Assembly: GCA_025360685.1 (NCBI GenBank)
Contig: JANYBR010000029.1
Coordinates: 1 to 14,171, forward strand
DNA from: Pseudomonadota bacterium
GTDB lineage: Bacteria > Pseudomonadota > Alphaproteobacteria > Micropepsales > Micropepsaceae
Direction: 5' to 3'
DNA: 14,171 nt
Below, in pieces: positions 7,150 to 14,171 of this stretch. The position numbers and the translations under genes were made by a program. The number at the start of each line of letters is the position of its first letter. Positions within the stretch are counted from its first letter, which is position 1. The notes below the pieces were generated by a model. The model was not told the origin of the DNA. It ran no database searches and saw only the letters and a list, made by a program, of their open reading frames with translations.

Positions 7150-7217
7150 AATTTCATACCTTTATTGCTTATGGCGTAAAGAATTTGAGTGATTGTTGCA
7201 AAATAGCACTCGTAAGC
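7138..7217 (+). promoter_or_regulatory. Leader block of receptor copy 2 shared with copy 1
   Basis: This is the partner of 3975-4054, with the same length and no gaps. The conserved core GTTGCAAAA-NN-GCACTCG-N-AAGC is at 7195-7217, and the upstream TTGCT at 7165-7169 keeps the same 30-bp offset. The core lies about 105 bp before the start codon, leaving a long 5' leader in both genes. The middle of the block (about 7168-7187) is the least conserved, so the two ends are more likely to be functional sites than the spacer. Confidence 0.5.
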
Positions 7218-7321
7218 TCCGTCAACATTTAATTAAATCCGCTCCATCTCACGCGTAGCGCTGTACGCGAGAGGAACCGGTCTCCGGCCGGAAAGAAAAC
7301 AGAGCGCACTGGGGAGCTAAC

Positions 7322-9844
7322 ATGACGTTGGGAACACTTCGCGCCGCCGTTCTCGCCGGCGTTTCATTCGCCGTCTTTTCGACCGCCGCCTTGGCGCAAA
7401 TCGAAACTGTCGTGGTGACCGCTGAAAAGCGCTCCGAAAATATCCAGACCGTTCCGATCGCGATCACCGCGCTCTCGGGCGAGCAGATGCGCGCCGCGCA
7501 AGTCCATGACGTCAACGATCTTCAGCAGATCGCTCCCAGCCTGCTGGTTTCGACCGGCTCGGGCGACACGACCGGCGGTCTGGTTCGTATCCGCGGCGTC
7601 GGCACAACGGGCAATAATGCGGGCCTCGAAGCTTCGGTCGGCGTGTTCGTCGACGGCGTCTACCGCAATCGTTCGGCAGCGGCGCTCGAAGATTTGCTTG
7701 CCGTCGAGCGCGTCGAAGTGCTGCGCGGTCCGCAGGGCACGCTGTTCGGCAAGAACACGACGGCCGGCGCGATCTCGATCATCAGCACCAAGCCGACGCA
7801 GGAATTCTATACGACCTTGAGCGTGTCCGGCGGAACGCTCGGCACCGCGCGCGTCATGGGCGAGATCAATGGTGGCGTGACCGACACTTTGGCGCTCAAC
7901 CTTGCCGCCATCTACTATAAACGCGATGGCTTTCTGACCGACGTCAATGACGGACATCACTCCAACGCGCGCAATCACTACGGGTTCAAGGGACAGGCGC
8001 TGTGGGATCCCACCTCGAACCTGCAAGTGCGCGTCATCGCCGACTATACGCAGAAGGCCGACAGCAGCAGCGATGCGGTCTACAAGCTCTATTCGACCAG
8101 GACCGAAGATCTGCAGGACGTGATCTTTTCGCCGCTGTCGCTGAACTTCGGAAAAGTCTTCGCGCAGCCTGTTCTCCTGCCGTCGTCCGGATCAGCGAAC
8201 CAAAGCGCGAATTTCCAGGCGTATCATATCTCCACCAACTTTCCGCGCGTTTCGGACGTGAACGATTGGGGTATTTCCGGGCAGGTCGACTGGGACATCG
8301 ACGGCAACGCCTCGCTGACATCGATCAGTTCGTATCGCGATTTTAAATCGCTTGACAGCACCGATACCGACTACTCGCCTGCCGACTTTATCCGCGCCCA
8401 GAATGGGCGCAGCGAACTTCGCAACATCACACAGGAAGTGCAGCTGAAGGCCAATTGGCATTCGGTGGACTGGCTCGTGGGAGGATTCTACTCGGATGAA
8501 ACGGTCAGGGCACTTGTACCGGGCACGTTCGGCACCGACGCATCGCTGGTCTGGGCTCACATTCTCAATGAGACCGGGTTCTTCGGCGTCCCAGGCGCAG
8601 CCATCGGCACCGATGGCGGCAGTCAGACCCTGAAGTGTATATTGGGACTGCCCAACACCAACGCACTTTGCATTGCACATGGTCTCAACCTCGGCAATGC
8701 GCCGATCTTCGGGTTGGGCGATGGCGTTCTGTGGAGCTTCAAGACACACGGCAACAGCATGTCAGTGTTCACGCATGATGTCTGGCACATCGACGACCAA
8801 TGGTCGCTGACGGTCGGTCTTCGCTACAATCATGAAAACAAACACGGCACTTTCGATGGCGGCGTTCCCGTCTGGCACAGTGCAGCCGCGCAAGTCGTTG
8901 CTTGCGGTACAACGGACCCGCCGGCCGCATCAACTGCGATCACATCGTCGGTGGCGATCTTCTGCCATCGCGCGCCCTACAATCAGGTCATTTCGCAGGA
9001 ATCGCTCACTGGCACCGGCAATGTCAGCTGGAAGCCGACAGACCGGCTGATGTTCTATGCCAGCTACAGTCGCGGTTATAAGGCCGCACCCTTCAACTTG
9101 GATCCAAGCTGGCACAATGCCGGCGCCGTCAATGCCTTCGTGAAGGCGGAGTATGACGACAACATCGAGCTGGGTGCGCGTTCACAGCTGTTCGACGGCA
9201 GGGCGATCGTGAACCTGACGCTGTTCCACGAACGTTTTCGCGATTTCCAGCTCAACACCTTCAACGGGTTGACGTTTGCGGTGACGAACTTCAAGCACGC
9301 CTTTGCCGACGGCTTCGAACTGGAGACGACGGTCGAGCCGCTCGATGGACTGACGCTCAACAACTCCGTGACTTACGCGGACTCACAGTATGGCCATGAC
9401 GCAGTATCGATCTGTCCGCCGCTGACACCTGCGCTCTCGCTGCTCATTCCGGTTTGCCCCAACGGCCAGCGCCTTACCCAGGCACCGCTGTGGACCATCA
9501 ACAGCGGCGTCAACTACACCACGCCGCTGGGCTTCTGGAGCTCGAACGGTTTCATCAGCTTCAACGCGAACTATCGTTCGAGCTACAACACCGGTTCGGA
9601 CCTCAATCCGAACAAGTTGCAGCCGGGCTTCGCACTGGTGAACGGCCAGATCGGTATGCGCAGTTCCGACGATATGTGGGAAGTGGCGCTGTTCGGTCGC
9701 AACATCTTCAACGAGCATTACAATGTCGTGGCCTTCAATACGCCCGCCGAGCAGGCTTTTGGCGCACTGTCCGTGAATTCCGCGATCAGTGTGTTCCCGG
9801 GCGATCCGGCGACGTACGGCCTGACCCTGACACTCCACGAATAG
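7322..9844 (+). CDS. TonB-dependent outer-membrane receptor, copy 2, intact
   Basis: The protein has 840 aa. A signal peptide (1-25, ending AALA-Q) is followed directly by the TonB box region IETVVVTAEKR (27-37), with no STN signalling domain. The plug (about 45-160) includes RIRGVGTTGNN and LRGPQGTLFGKNTTAGAI, and the rest is a 22-strand-type barrel. Such receptors take up iron chelates, vitamins, sugars or other large ligands using TonB energy; nothing here identifies the ligand. Cysteine pairs 439/450, 528/548 and 698/712 lie in likely outer loops. The C-terminus ends LTLTLHE, not in the usual aromatic residue. GGGGAG lies five bases before the ATG. It is similar to copy 1 along its whole length, with loops differing most, which suggests related but distinct ligands. 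Confidence 0.95.
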   Translation: MTLGTLRAAVLAGVSFAVFSTAALAQIETVVVTAEKRSENIQTVPIAITALSGEQMRAAQVHDVNDLQQIAPSLLVSTGSGDTTGGLVRIRGVGTTGNNAGLEASVGVFVDGVYRNRSAAALEDLLAVERVEVLRGPQGTLFGKNTTAGAISIISTKPTQEFYTTLSVSGGTLGTARVMGEINGGVTDTLALNLAAIYYKRDGFLTDVNDGHHSNARNHYGFKGQALWDPTSNLQVRVIADYTQKADSSSDAVYKLYSTRTEDLQDVIFSPLSLNFGKVFAQPVLLPSSGSANQSANFQAYHISTNFPRVSDVNDWGISGQVDWDIDGNASLTSISSYRDFKSLDSTDTDYSPADFIRAQNGRSELRNITQEVQLKANWHSVDWLVGGFYSDETVRALVPGTFGTDASLVWAHILNETGFFGVPGAAIGTDGGSQTLKCILGLPNTNALCIAHGLNLGNAPIFGLGDGVLWSFKTHGNSMSVFTHDVWHIDDQWSLTVGLRYNHENKHGTFDGGVPVWHSAAAQVVACGTTDPPAASTAITSSVAIFCHRAPYNQVISQESLTGTGNVSWKPTDRLMFYASYSRGYKAAPFNLDPSWHNAGAVNAFVKAEYDDNIELGARSQLFDGRAIVNLTLFHERFRDFQLNTFNGLTFAVTNFKHAFADGFELETTVEPLDGLTLNNSVTYADSQYGHDAVSICPPLTPALSLLIPVCPNGQRLTQAPLWTINSGVNYTTPLGFWSSNGFISFNANYRSSYNTGSDLNPNKLQPGFALVNGQIGMRSSDDMWEVALFGRNIFNEHYNVVAFNTPAEQAFGALSVNSAISVFPGDPATYGLTLTLHE

Positions 9845-9873
9845 ACTCAGCCGCAATAGCACAGACAAAAAGG

Positions 9874-9903
9874 GCCGGGAGGTCAAAAGCCTCCCGGCTT
9901 TTT
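9874..9903 (+). terminator. Rho-independent terminator of receptor copy 2
   Basis: A perfect 9-bp stem, GCCGGGAGG (9874-9882) with CCTCCCGGC (9890-9898), closes the loop TCAAAAG and is followed by five T, then C and more T. It lies 29 bp after the stop. The CAAAAGC loop edge is shared with the copy 1 terminator. Confidence 0.93.
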
Positions 9904-9984
9904 CTTTGCAGACTTCCGCCACGGCGTGTTTGACCCGTCAGGTGCCGCCGCTTAGGGTCCGGCGAAAAGCAAGGGAGACACGCC

Positions 9985-10596
9985 ATGAAATTCTACAATT
10001 CGATCGGACCCAATCCGCGTGTGGTGCGCATGTTCATGGCGGAGAAGGGCATCAAGATCCCCAGCCAGGACGTCGACCTGATGAAGGGCGAGAACCGCCA
10101 GGCCGAGCATCTCAAGCGCAATCCGCACGGCCAGATGCCGACCCTCGAACTGGACGATGGTTCGTACCTCTCCGAGGTCACGGCGATCTGCGAATATCTC
10201 GAAGACAAGTTTCCCAAGCCGGCATTGATCGGAAGCACGGCGGAAGAAAAAGCCGAGACCCGCATGTGGACGCGGCGCATCGACCTCAACATCTGCGAAC
10301 CACTGGCCAACGGCTTTCGCTTCAGCCAGGGCTTGGCCCTGTTCCAGAACCGCATCGTCACAGTGCCGGAAGCCGCCGACGGGCTGAAAAAAATCGCCCA
10401 GGACCGCATCAAATGGATGGACGGCCAGATCGCGGGCAAGGAATTTGTGGCAGGAAAGCGGCTGACGCTGGCGGACGTGTTGCTTTATTGCTTTCTGGAA
10501 TTCGGCGGCCAGGTCGGCCAGCCGCTCAATCCAGAGTTCAAGAATATCGCCAATTGGTTCAACCGGATGAAGGATCGGCCGTCGACCAAGGCGTAG
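9985..10596 (+). CDS. Glutathione S-transferase family protein
   Basis: The protein has 203 aa, the usual length for a cytosolic GST. The thioredoxin-like N-domain (1-75) shows PNPRVVRMFMAEKGI, the cis-proline Pro52 in HGQMPTLEL and the glutathione-binding turn YLSEVTAICEYLE (61-73), with Ser63-Glu64 in place of the commoner Glu-Ser order. The all-helical C-domain includes KRLTLADVLLYCFLEF, the N-capping helix of the family. Members conjugate or reduce electrophiles with glutathione; the substrate is unknown. AAGGGAG lies seven bases before the ATG. A terminator separates it from the receptor gene, so it is a separate transcript. Confidence 0.9.
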   Translation: MKFYNSIGPNPRVVRMFMAEKGIKIPSQDVDLMKGENRQAEHLKRNPHGQMPTLELDDGSYLSEVTAICEYLEDKFPKPALIGSTAEEKAETRMWTRRIDLNICEPLANGFRFSQGLALFQNRIVTVPEAADGLKKIAQDRIKWMDGQIAGKEFVAGKRLTLADVLLYCFLEFGGQVGQPLNPEFKNIANWFNRMKDRPSTKA

Positions 10597-10610
10597 TGCC
10601 GTAAAATTTA

Positions 10611-10642
10611 CCGCGGCCCATTAAGCATCGCCGCGGATTTTT
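10611..10642 (+). terminator. Weak terminator candidate after the GST gene
   Basis: CCGCGG at 10611-10616 can pair with CCGCGG at 10631-10636 across a 14-base loop, followed by ATTTTT. The stem is only 6 bp and each half is itself a palindrome, so the case is modest. Confidence 0.35.
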
Positions 10643-10678
10643 GCGCCATGCGGGCCCGGACATGATTAATATGTCCGC

Positions 10679-11290
10679 ATGGTCGACGACGAAGACCTTG
10701 ATGCGCCCAAGGGGAACACGCCGCTCAAAATCTGGATGGGCTGCGTCGTCTTCCTGCTGGGTCCTTCGCTGATGGTGTGGATCGTGCGCGCTGTCGCGAT
10801 GGCCGCACAATGCACACCGGGGCCGCAGCTTTGCCACGGCATCGCGCTCGGCGGCGGATTGCGCGACGCGCTCGATCTGGCCTGGACCGTCGGCGACAAT
10901 TCGATGTTCCTGATCACCGTCTCGCTGATTGCAACCATCGCAGGATTGCTGGCGCGCCGTCCGCTGCTGGCGGCGACCACGCTGCTGCTGCTGCCGCTGG
11001 CCGTTTTGATGCTGCCCATGGCGGCAGTCTATTCGGCGAAATATTCCGGCTGCTATGTGAACGATTCCGGTATCGGCGACTGTGCGCTGTGGGGCGCGCA
11101 AATGGGCATGAGTTTTCATGCCGCCGCCGACGTCTCGGGTCAGATCTACGGCTTCGCGCCCTACTCATTCGCGCTCGCCCTGATGCTGGGATTGCTCGGC
11201 TGGTTCTTCGCGCGGCCCAAGGCGATGCCGCACGCCACCGCGCACCGGCCGCGCGACAACATTGCGCGCTTCCGCCACCATGACGAGTAA
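10679..11290 (+). CDS. Hypothetical four-helix membrane protein with paired cysteines
   Basis: The protein has 203 aa. I see four hydrophobic segments at about residues 17-39, 76-92, 96-117 and 157-177. The loop after helix 1 holds Cys45 and Cys52 (QCTPGPQLCHG), and the loop after helix 3 holds Cys125 and Cys135 (SGCYVNDSGIGDCALWG). With the acidic N-terminus in the cytoplasm, both cysteine loops would face the periplasm, where they could form disulfides. The C-terminus is basic and histidine-rich. I do not recognise the family. No clear ribosome site precedes the ATG. It converges on the DUF4870-like pair with a 21-bp gap. Confidence 0.7.
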   Translation: MVDDEDLDAPKGNTPLKIWMGCVVFLLGPSLMVWIVRAVAMAAQCTPGPQLCHGIALGGGLRDALDLAWTVGDNSMFLITVSLIATIAGLLARRPLLAATTLLLLPLAVLMLPMAAVYSAKYSGCYVNDSGIGDCALWGAQMGMSFHAAADVSGQIYGFAPYSFALALMLGLLGWFFARPKAMPHATAHRPRDNIARFRHHDE

Positions 11291-11311
11291 CGGGCCGCCG
11301 ATTGCGCGCCG

Positions 11312-11734
11312 TCAGTAGGGCCGCGATTCGAGCGCGCGCATGAGACCGCGCAGGGTGCGGTAGAGATACCAGATCAAAAACAGCAGTGCGCCAAGATAGA
11401 ACACCGGCACCAGGACGATCAGCCAACCGATCATTTCCGGCGGTGGATTTCCGTTGGTGGCGAAGAGCGAGAAGGCCAGCCCGCCGAACGCCTGAAGCAG
11501 AACCGCAAGCGCAATGACCATCACCAACAGGCTGATCCAGAAGACGCGGATCAGGTTTCGGCAGTGACCCTCCCACCGCGTGCCGCGCGCGTCGCCGCGC
11601 TTGATATAGACCAGCACCACGCCGGCGATCGCGCTGGCGCCGTTGAGGATCGCCAGCACGAACAGGCCATAGGCGATCAGCAGGATCGTGCGCAGATCGG
11701 AGTCCGGCGCGTCGCGGGCGGGCGCTTCAGGCAT
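11312..11734 (-). CDS. DUF4870-like membrane protein A
   Basis: The protein has 140 aa and three hydrophobic regions: about 15-43, a long one at about 64-90, and 101-125. The wording GVVLVYIKRGDARGTRWEGHCRNLIRVFWISLL (about 38-70) fits the DUF4870/Tic20-like pattern, in which a helix end is followed by a charged loop and an invariant His before the next helix. The end LYRTLRGLMRALESRPY matches its neighbour's end. Its function is unknown. Its start overlaps the stop of protein B by 8 bp, so the two are made from one message. Confidence 0.7.
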   Translation of the reverse strand: MPEAPARDAPDSDLRTILLIAYGLFVLAILNGASAIAGVVLVYIKRGDARGTRWEGHCRNLIRVFWISLLVMVIALAVLLQAFGGLAFSLFATNGNPPPEMIGWLIVLVPVFYLGALLFLIWYLYRTLRGLMRALESRPY

Positions 11735-12089
11735 AGGGCTTGGATTCGATCGCCAGGATCAGTCCCTTGATCGTGCGATAGATGAAATAGACGAAGCCCG
11801 CGGCGATGAAGAGAAAGCCGACGAGAAACCAGGCGGTCAGCACGCCGATGGCGCACAGGCCGAACCAGACCCAGAACGCATGGATGGCGTTCTCGAAATG
11901 GCTCGCCCAGATCGTGCCCTTGGTTTCGTCGCGCTTGATGTAGGCGAGCACCACGCCCGCCAGGCCGGACAGGCCGGCGCAGAGCAGCGCTCCGAGATAG
12001 AGACCGTAGACGATAATCGCCAGGCTGCGGGTGTCGGTGCCGGATGGCGCGGCGAATGGAACGGTCGGTTGGGGCGAAATATCGGTCAT
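11727..12089 (-). CDS. DUF4870-like membrane protein B
   Basis: The protein has 120 aa and is paralogous to protein A. AGVVLAYIKRDETKGTIWASHFENAIHAFW is the counterpart of the A segment, and the ends YRTIKGLILAIESKPYA and LYRTLRGLMRALESRPY align. Hydrophobic segments lie at about 22-49 and 70-101, the second long enough for two helices. AGGGAG lies six bases before the ATG, a better ribosome site than that of protein A. It is the first gene of the two-gene unit. The pair may form a hetero-oligomer in the inner membrane; this is inference from the tight overlap. Confidence 0.72.
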   Translation of the reverse strand: MTDISPQPTVPFAAPSGTDTRSLAIIVYGLYLGALLCAGLSGLAGVVLAYIKRDETKGTIWASHFENAIHAFWVWFGLCAIGVLTAWFLVGFLFIAAGFVYFIYRTIKGLILAIESKPYA

Positions 12090-12109
12090 CGCACACTCCC
12101 TCGCACCGG

Positions 12110-12184
12110 CTTGATGTAGGGGCTTGCAACCCCCGCTTCAAGGCAGGAAAAGCCAGGGAACGGAACCCTGGTTCGCGAAGCGAA
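12110..12184. other. Cluster of three possible hairpins in the divergent gap
   Basis: In the 245-bp gap between the DUF4870-like pair and the SYLF gene, three dyads follow each other. CTTGA...GGGG pairs with CCCC...TCAAG (12110-12142, with internal mismatches). CCAGGG pairs with CCCTGG (12153-12171, loop AACGGAA). TTCGC pairs with GCGAA (12172-12184, loop GAA). There is no T-tract. It could be the leader of either gene or a small RNA, or simply a GC-rich spacer. Confidence 0.3.
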
Positions 12185-12334
12185 ATCGGCAAACCTGTTC
12201 ACTTCTATACAGCCTGCCGGCCGTATCGCGCCTACCAATCCTGTGCGGCGGGCCCCATGGCCTTCGATTCTGCCGTTCTCCCGCCCGCGCAAATCGACTA
12301 GCATCGGGCACCAATTCAAGAAGGAAATAATGCG

Positions 12335-13003
12335 ATGAGGATGTTTGTAAAGCTGGCCGTTGCGGCCGCATTGAGCTCGGTGATGTTTGCGGCACCGGCC
12401 GCGCAGGCTTCGGACCAGACCGAGCTGCTGGATCACGCCAACCAGACGGTCAACCATCTCAAGAGCGATCCGGCCTTTTCGGTCGCGGCGGGCATGATCC
12501 ATCGCGCCCGCGCGGTGCTGATCATTCCGCGCCTTGTGAAGGGCGGCTTTATCTTCGGCGCGGAAGGCGGCGACGGCGTGCTGCTCAAGCACAATGGACG
12601 CAACTGGAGTTCACCGGCCTTCTACTCGCTGGGCTCGGCCTCCTTCGGCCTGCAGATCGGCCTCGAGCAAGCCGAACTGGTCTTCATCATCATGACCGAC
12701 CGCGCCCTCAAGGGCATCCAGGCGAGTTCGTTCAAGCTCGGCGCCGGCGCCGGCATCACCGTGGTGACATTGAGCTCGGCGGCGGAAGGTGCCACCAGCG
12801 GCCAGGGCGGCGACATCGTCGTGTGGGCCTCGGGCACGGGCGCCTATGGCGGCCTGACCTTCAACGGTTCGGTCGTGAAGGCGCGCGACCAGTGGAACTC
12901 GGAGTTCTACGGCAGCGACGTGACCGTCTCGTCGATCCTTGCCAATCGCGTGCACAATAAGGGCACGGCACGCCTGCAGCGCAATCTCGCAACGGTGTGG
13001 TGA
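12335..13003 (+). CDS. SYLF/Ysc84-domain lipid-binding protein, exported
   Basis: The protein has 222 aa. A signal peptide (MRMFVKLAVAAALSSVMFAAPAAQA, cleavage near residue 25) precedes a SYLF (DUF500/Ysc84) domain that fills the rest. Family marks are AVLIIPRLVKGGFIFGAEGGDGVLL, the GSASFGLQIGLEQAELVFIIMT segment, the GAGAGITVV turn and the YGGLTFNGSVVK end. SYLF proteins bind phosphoinositides in eukaryotes; bacterial exported members have no firm role, though lipid or envelope binding is likely. AAGGA lies nine bases before the ATG; an earlier ATG at 12330 stops at once. The next gene starts 7 bp after the stop. Confidence 0.88.
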   Translation: MRMFVKLAVAAALSSVMFAAPAAQASDQTELLDHANQTVNHLKSDPAFSVAAGMIHRARAVLIIPRLVKGGFIFGAEGGDGVLLKHNGRNWSSPAFYSLGSASFGLQIGLEQAELVFIIMTDRALKGIQASSFKLGAGAGITVVTLSSAAEGATSGQGGDIVVWASGTGAYGGLTFNGSVVKARDQWNSEFYGSDVTVSSILANRVHNKGTARLQRNLATVW

Positions 13004-13010
13004 GATCGCC

Positions 13011-13412
13011 ATGGGCAACAGGAAACACGACATGCTGATCGGGGCGGCGGTGGCCGCCCTGATGCTCGCGCCGGTCTGTGCCGTGGCGGCCGACGTGACG
13101 GGCGAAATCACCACGGCGGCGACGCATGCCACGCTCGCCAGCCAGGCTGCCGCCCTCGACGGCGTGCAGATGCACCTGCATCACACGCTCAATTGCCTGG
13201 TCGGCGCCGGTGGCACCGGCTTCGATGCCAAGCAGATCAATCCCTGCGCCGGCTCGGGCAGCGGTGCCATCCCCGACGAGACCGATGCGGCAAAGAAGAA
13301 GGCTCTGGAGACCGCGGCCAATTCGGCGCGGGCCGGAATAGCGGCGGCGGACCTGGCGACGGCACAGAAGGCCGCAACGCAGACCGCCACCGAACTGAAA
13401 GCCATCAAGTAG
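13011..13412 (+). CDS. Small exported protein with two cysteines
   Basis: The protein has 133 aa. A signal peptide (MGNRKHD then a hydrophobic core, cleavage near AVA-A at 26) leads an Ala/Thr-rich helical chain. The central segment QMHLHHTLNCLVGAGGTGFDAKQINPC has Cys62 and Cys79, likely a disulfide, and a His-rich start (HLHH). I have seen similar small exported proteins in proteobacteria, without known function. Start 13011 is preferred because it gives the positive n-region a signal peptide needs; Met8 (13032) has the better AGGA spacing. It starts 7 bp after the SYLF gene and is surely in the same operon, so a joint envelope role is plausible. Confidence 0.72.
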   Translation: MGNRKHDMLIGAAVAALMLAPVCAVAADVTGEITTAATHATLASQAAALDGVQMHLHHTLNCLVGAGGTGFDAKQINPCAGSGSGAIPDETDAAKKKALETAANSARAGIAAADLATAQKAATQTATELKAIK

Positions 13413-13420
13413 AAGGGGCC

Positions 13421-13449
13421 GCCTCGTCCGTCCCGGCGACGGACAAGGC
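13421..13449. terminator. Hairpin between convergent genes, candidate bidirectional terminator
   Basis: GCCT-C-GTCCGTC (13421-13432) pairs with GACGGAC-A-AGGC (13438-13449) around a CCGGC loop: 11 pairs with one mismatch. It sits exactly between the ends of two convergent genes. No T-tract follows on either strand, so intrinsic termination is uncertain; it may protect 3' ends or slow polymerase. Confidence 0.45.
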
Positions 13450-13453
13450 GCGC

Positions 13454-13909
13454 TCAATCCAACCTGACGCCGAGCGACTTCAGGTTACGGAACAGCGCCC
13501 GCACGATCTTGGCGTTGAGCGCGAGCAATTCCCTGCCCTGTGCGATTTCACCCAGCGGGCTTGCTTCGGGGACCATCAGCCCGTCGAGGCGTTCCTGGAT
13601 CACCTTTTTCTCGAGCAGCCCCGCCACCCGGCGCCGCACGGTTTCCAGCGGCACGTTGAGCGAGCGGCTGATCGCGTTGCGGCTGATGCCGCGCGGAGCC
13701 TCGCTGCGCACGGAGGCGCCCGGGTTCGCGGCGACCCGGCCGGCAGGAGCCGGAATCAGCAGATGCCTCACGCCGGCACTGGAGATCGTCATGGTGATCA
13801 GCACATCGAGAAAATCCAGAGAGGTGCGATGCAGTACCTCGCTGACAAGGGCAGTTGTATAGGCGGCGGAGAGACGCCCGATGGTGCTTGCGCCTGCTTT
13901 GCCCTTCAT
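13454..13909 (-). CDS. HTH transcriptional regulator (start uncertain)
   Basis: From 13909 the protein has 151 aa; the open frame reaches a GTG at 14140 (228 aa). The N-terminal half (LSAAYTTALVSEVLHRTSLDFLDVLITMTISSAGVRHLL) is helical. After a Pro/Ala linker comes a winged helix-turn-helix: RGISRNAISRSLNVPLETVRRRVAGLLEKKVIQ, in which SLNVPLETVRRRV is the recognition region. Regulators with this 'NAIA.SL..P.ETVRRRV' wording are frequent in Alphaproteobacteria. I choose 13909 because upstream, at 13975-14070, the DNA turns AT-rich and reads like a promoter region, and the extra N-terminal residues look unrelated. An ATG at 14047 would add a hydrophobic segment (LILIDWVLAAIFTVFIL) and make a membrane-tethered form. 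No ribosome site decides it. Confidence 0.6.
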   Translation of the reverse strand: MKGKAGASTIGRLSAAYTTALVSEVLHRTSLDFLDVLITMTISSAGVRHLLIPAPAGRVAANPGASVRSEAPRGISRNAISRSLNVPLETVRRRVAGLLEKKVIQERLDGLMVPEASPLGEIAQGRELLALNAKIVRALFRNLKSLGVRLD

Positions 13910-14171
13910 GCCGGGATCGACTTTTCGCGTTACGTTGCGGGAGCGGGTTTCCGCCGTCCGGTCTTGTCTGCCAGCCTGTGAATCCAGAATAAACACAGTA
14001 AAGATCGCAGCCAATACCCAATCAATCAAGATAAGATTCGTGCTCATTAAGACAAGATCGTGAATAGATCTGCTTGTGCCGATCCAGGCATGGCGCACAA
14101 CCTGAGCGGAAATTCGGCGCGAACTTGGCTTGCGAGGCACTGGCAGCGCTCAGGTGCGCGCCAGTTCCGCC

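Noticed and set aside
13548..14021. A 157-codon - strand reading overlapping the regulator
   Set aside because: It is a shadow of the HTH gene in another frame, rich in Arg and Gly and without motifs.

Overview
This is a GC-rich chromosomal window that I place in the Alphaproteobacteria, perhaps near the Caulobacterales, Micropepsales or Sphingomonadales. That is an inference. It rests on large TonB-dependent receptors without an STN domain, an AlkK-type acyl-CoA ligase tail, an HTH regulator of a style common in this class, and a dispersed palindromic repeat of a type familiar from these genomes. I see no rRNA, tRNA, CRISPR array, transposase, prophage or replication origin.

Layout. Bases 1-919 hold the 3' end of an acyl-CoA ligase and a DUF1499 membrane protein on the + strand. 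After a spacer with a palindromic repeat comes a kinase-fold protein of unknown role (1208-1900). It faces a Phd/VapC toxin-antitoxin pair on the - strand (1920-2605). The pair has its own compact promoter and probably a leaderless start. Upstream of it on the same strand are an MBL-fold hydrolase and a small membrane protein, coupled by a TGATG junction (2644-3935).

The centre (3936-9904) is a tandem pair of paralogous TonB-dependent receptor genes. They share a related 80-bp leader block and near-identical terminator hairpins, so the whole transcription unit seems to have been duplicated. The second copy is intact (840 aa). The first is broken by one extra G in a G6 run; without that base it would encode 832 aa. 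The 668-bp gap between them holds a terminator, a possible gene remnant and the second leader.

The right end holds a glutathione S-transferase, a cysteine-bearing four-helix membrane protein, a pair of DUF4870-like membrane proteins on the - strand, a SYLF/Ysc84 lipid-binding protein followed at 7 bp by a small secreted protein with two cysteines, and a - strand HTH regulator with an uncertain start.

Most genes here concern the cell envelope: outer-membrane uptake, small membrane proteins and exported proteins. I find no clear new multi-gene system. The best leads are the G-run frameshift, the shared receptor leader, the toxin-antitoxin promoter and the orphan kinase-like protein.
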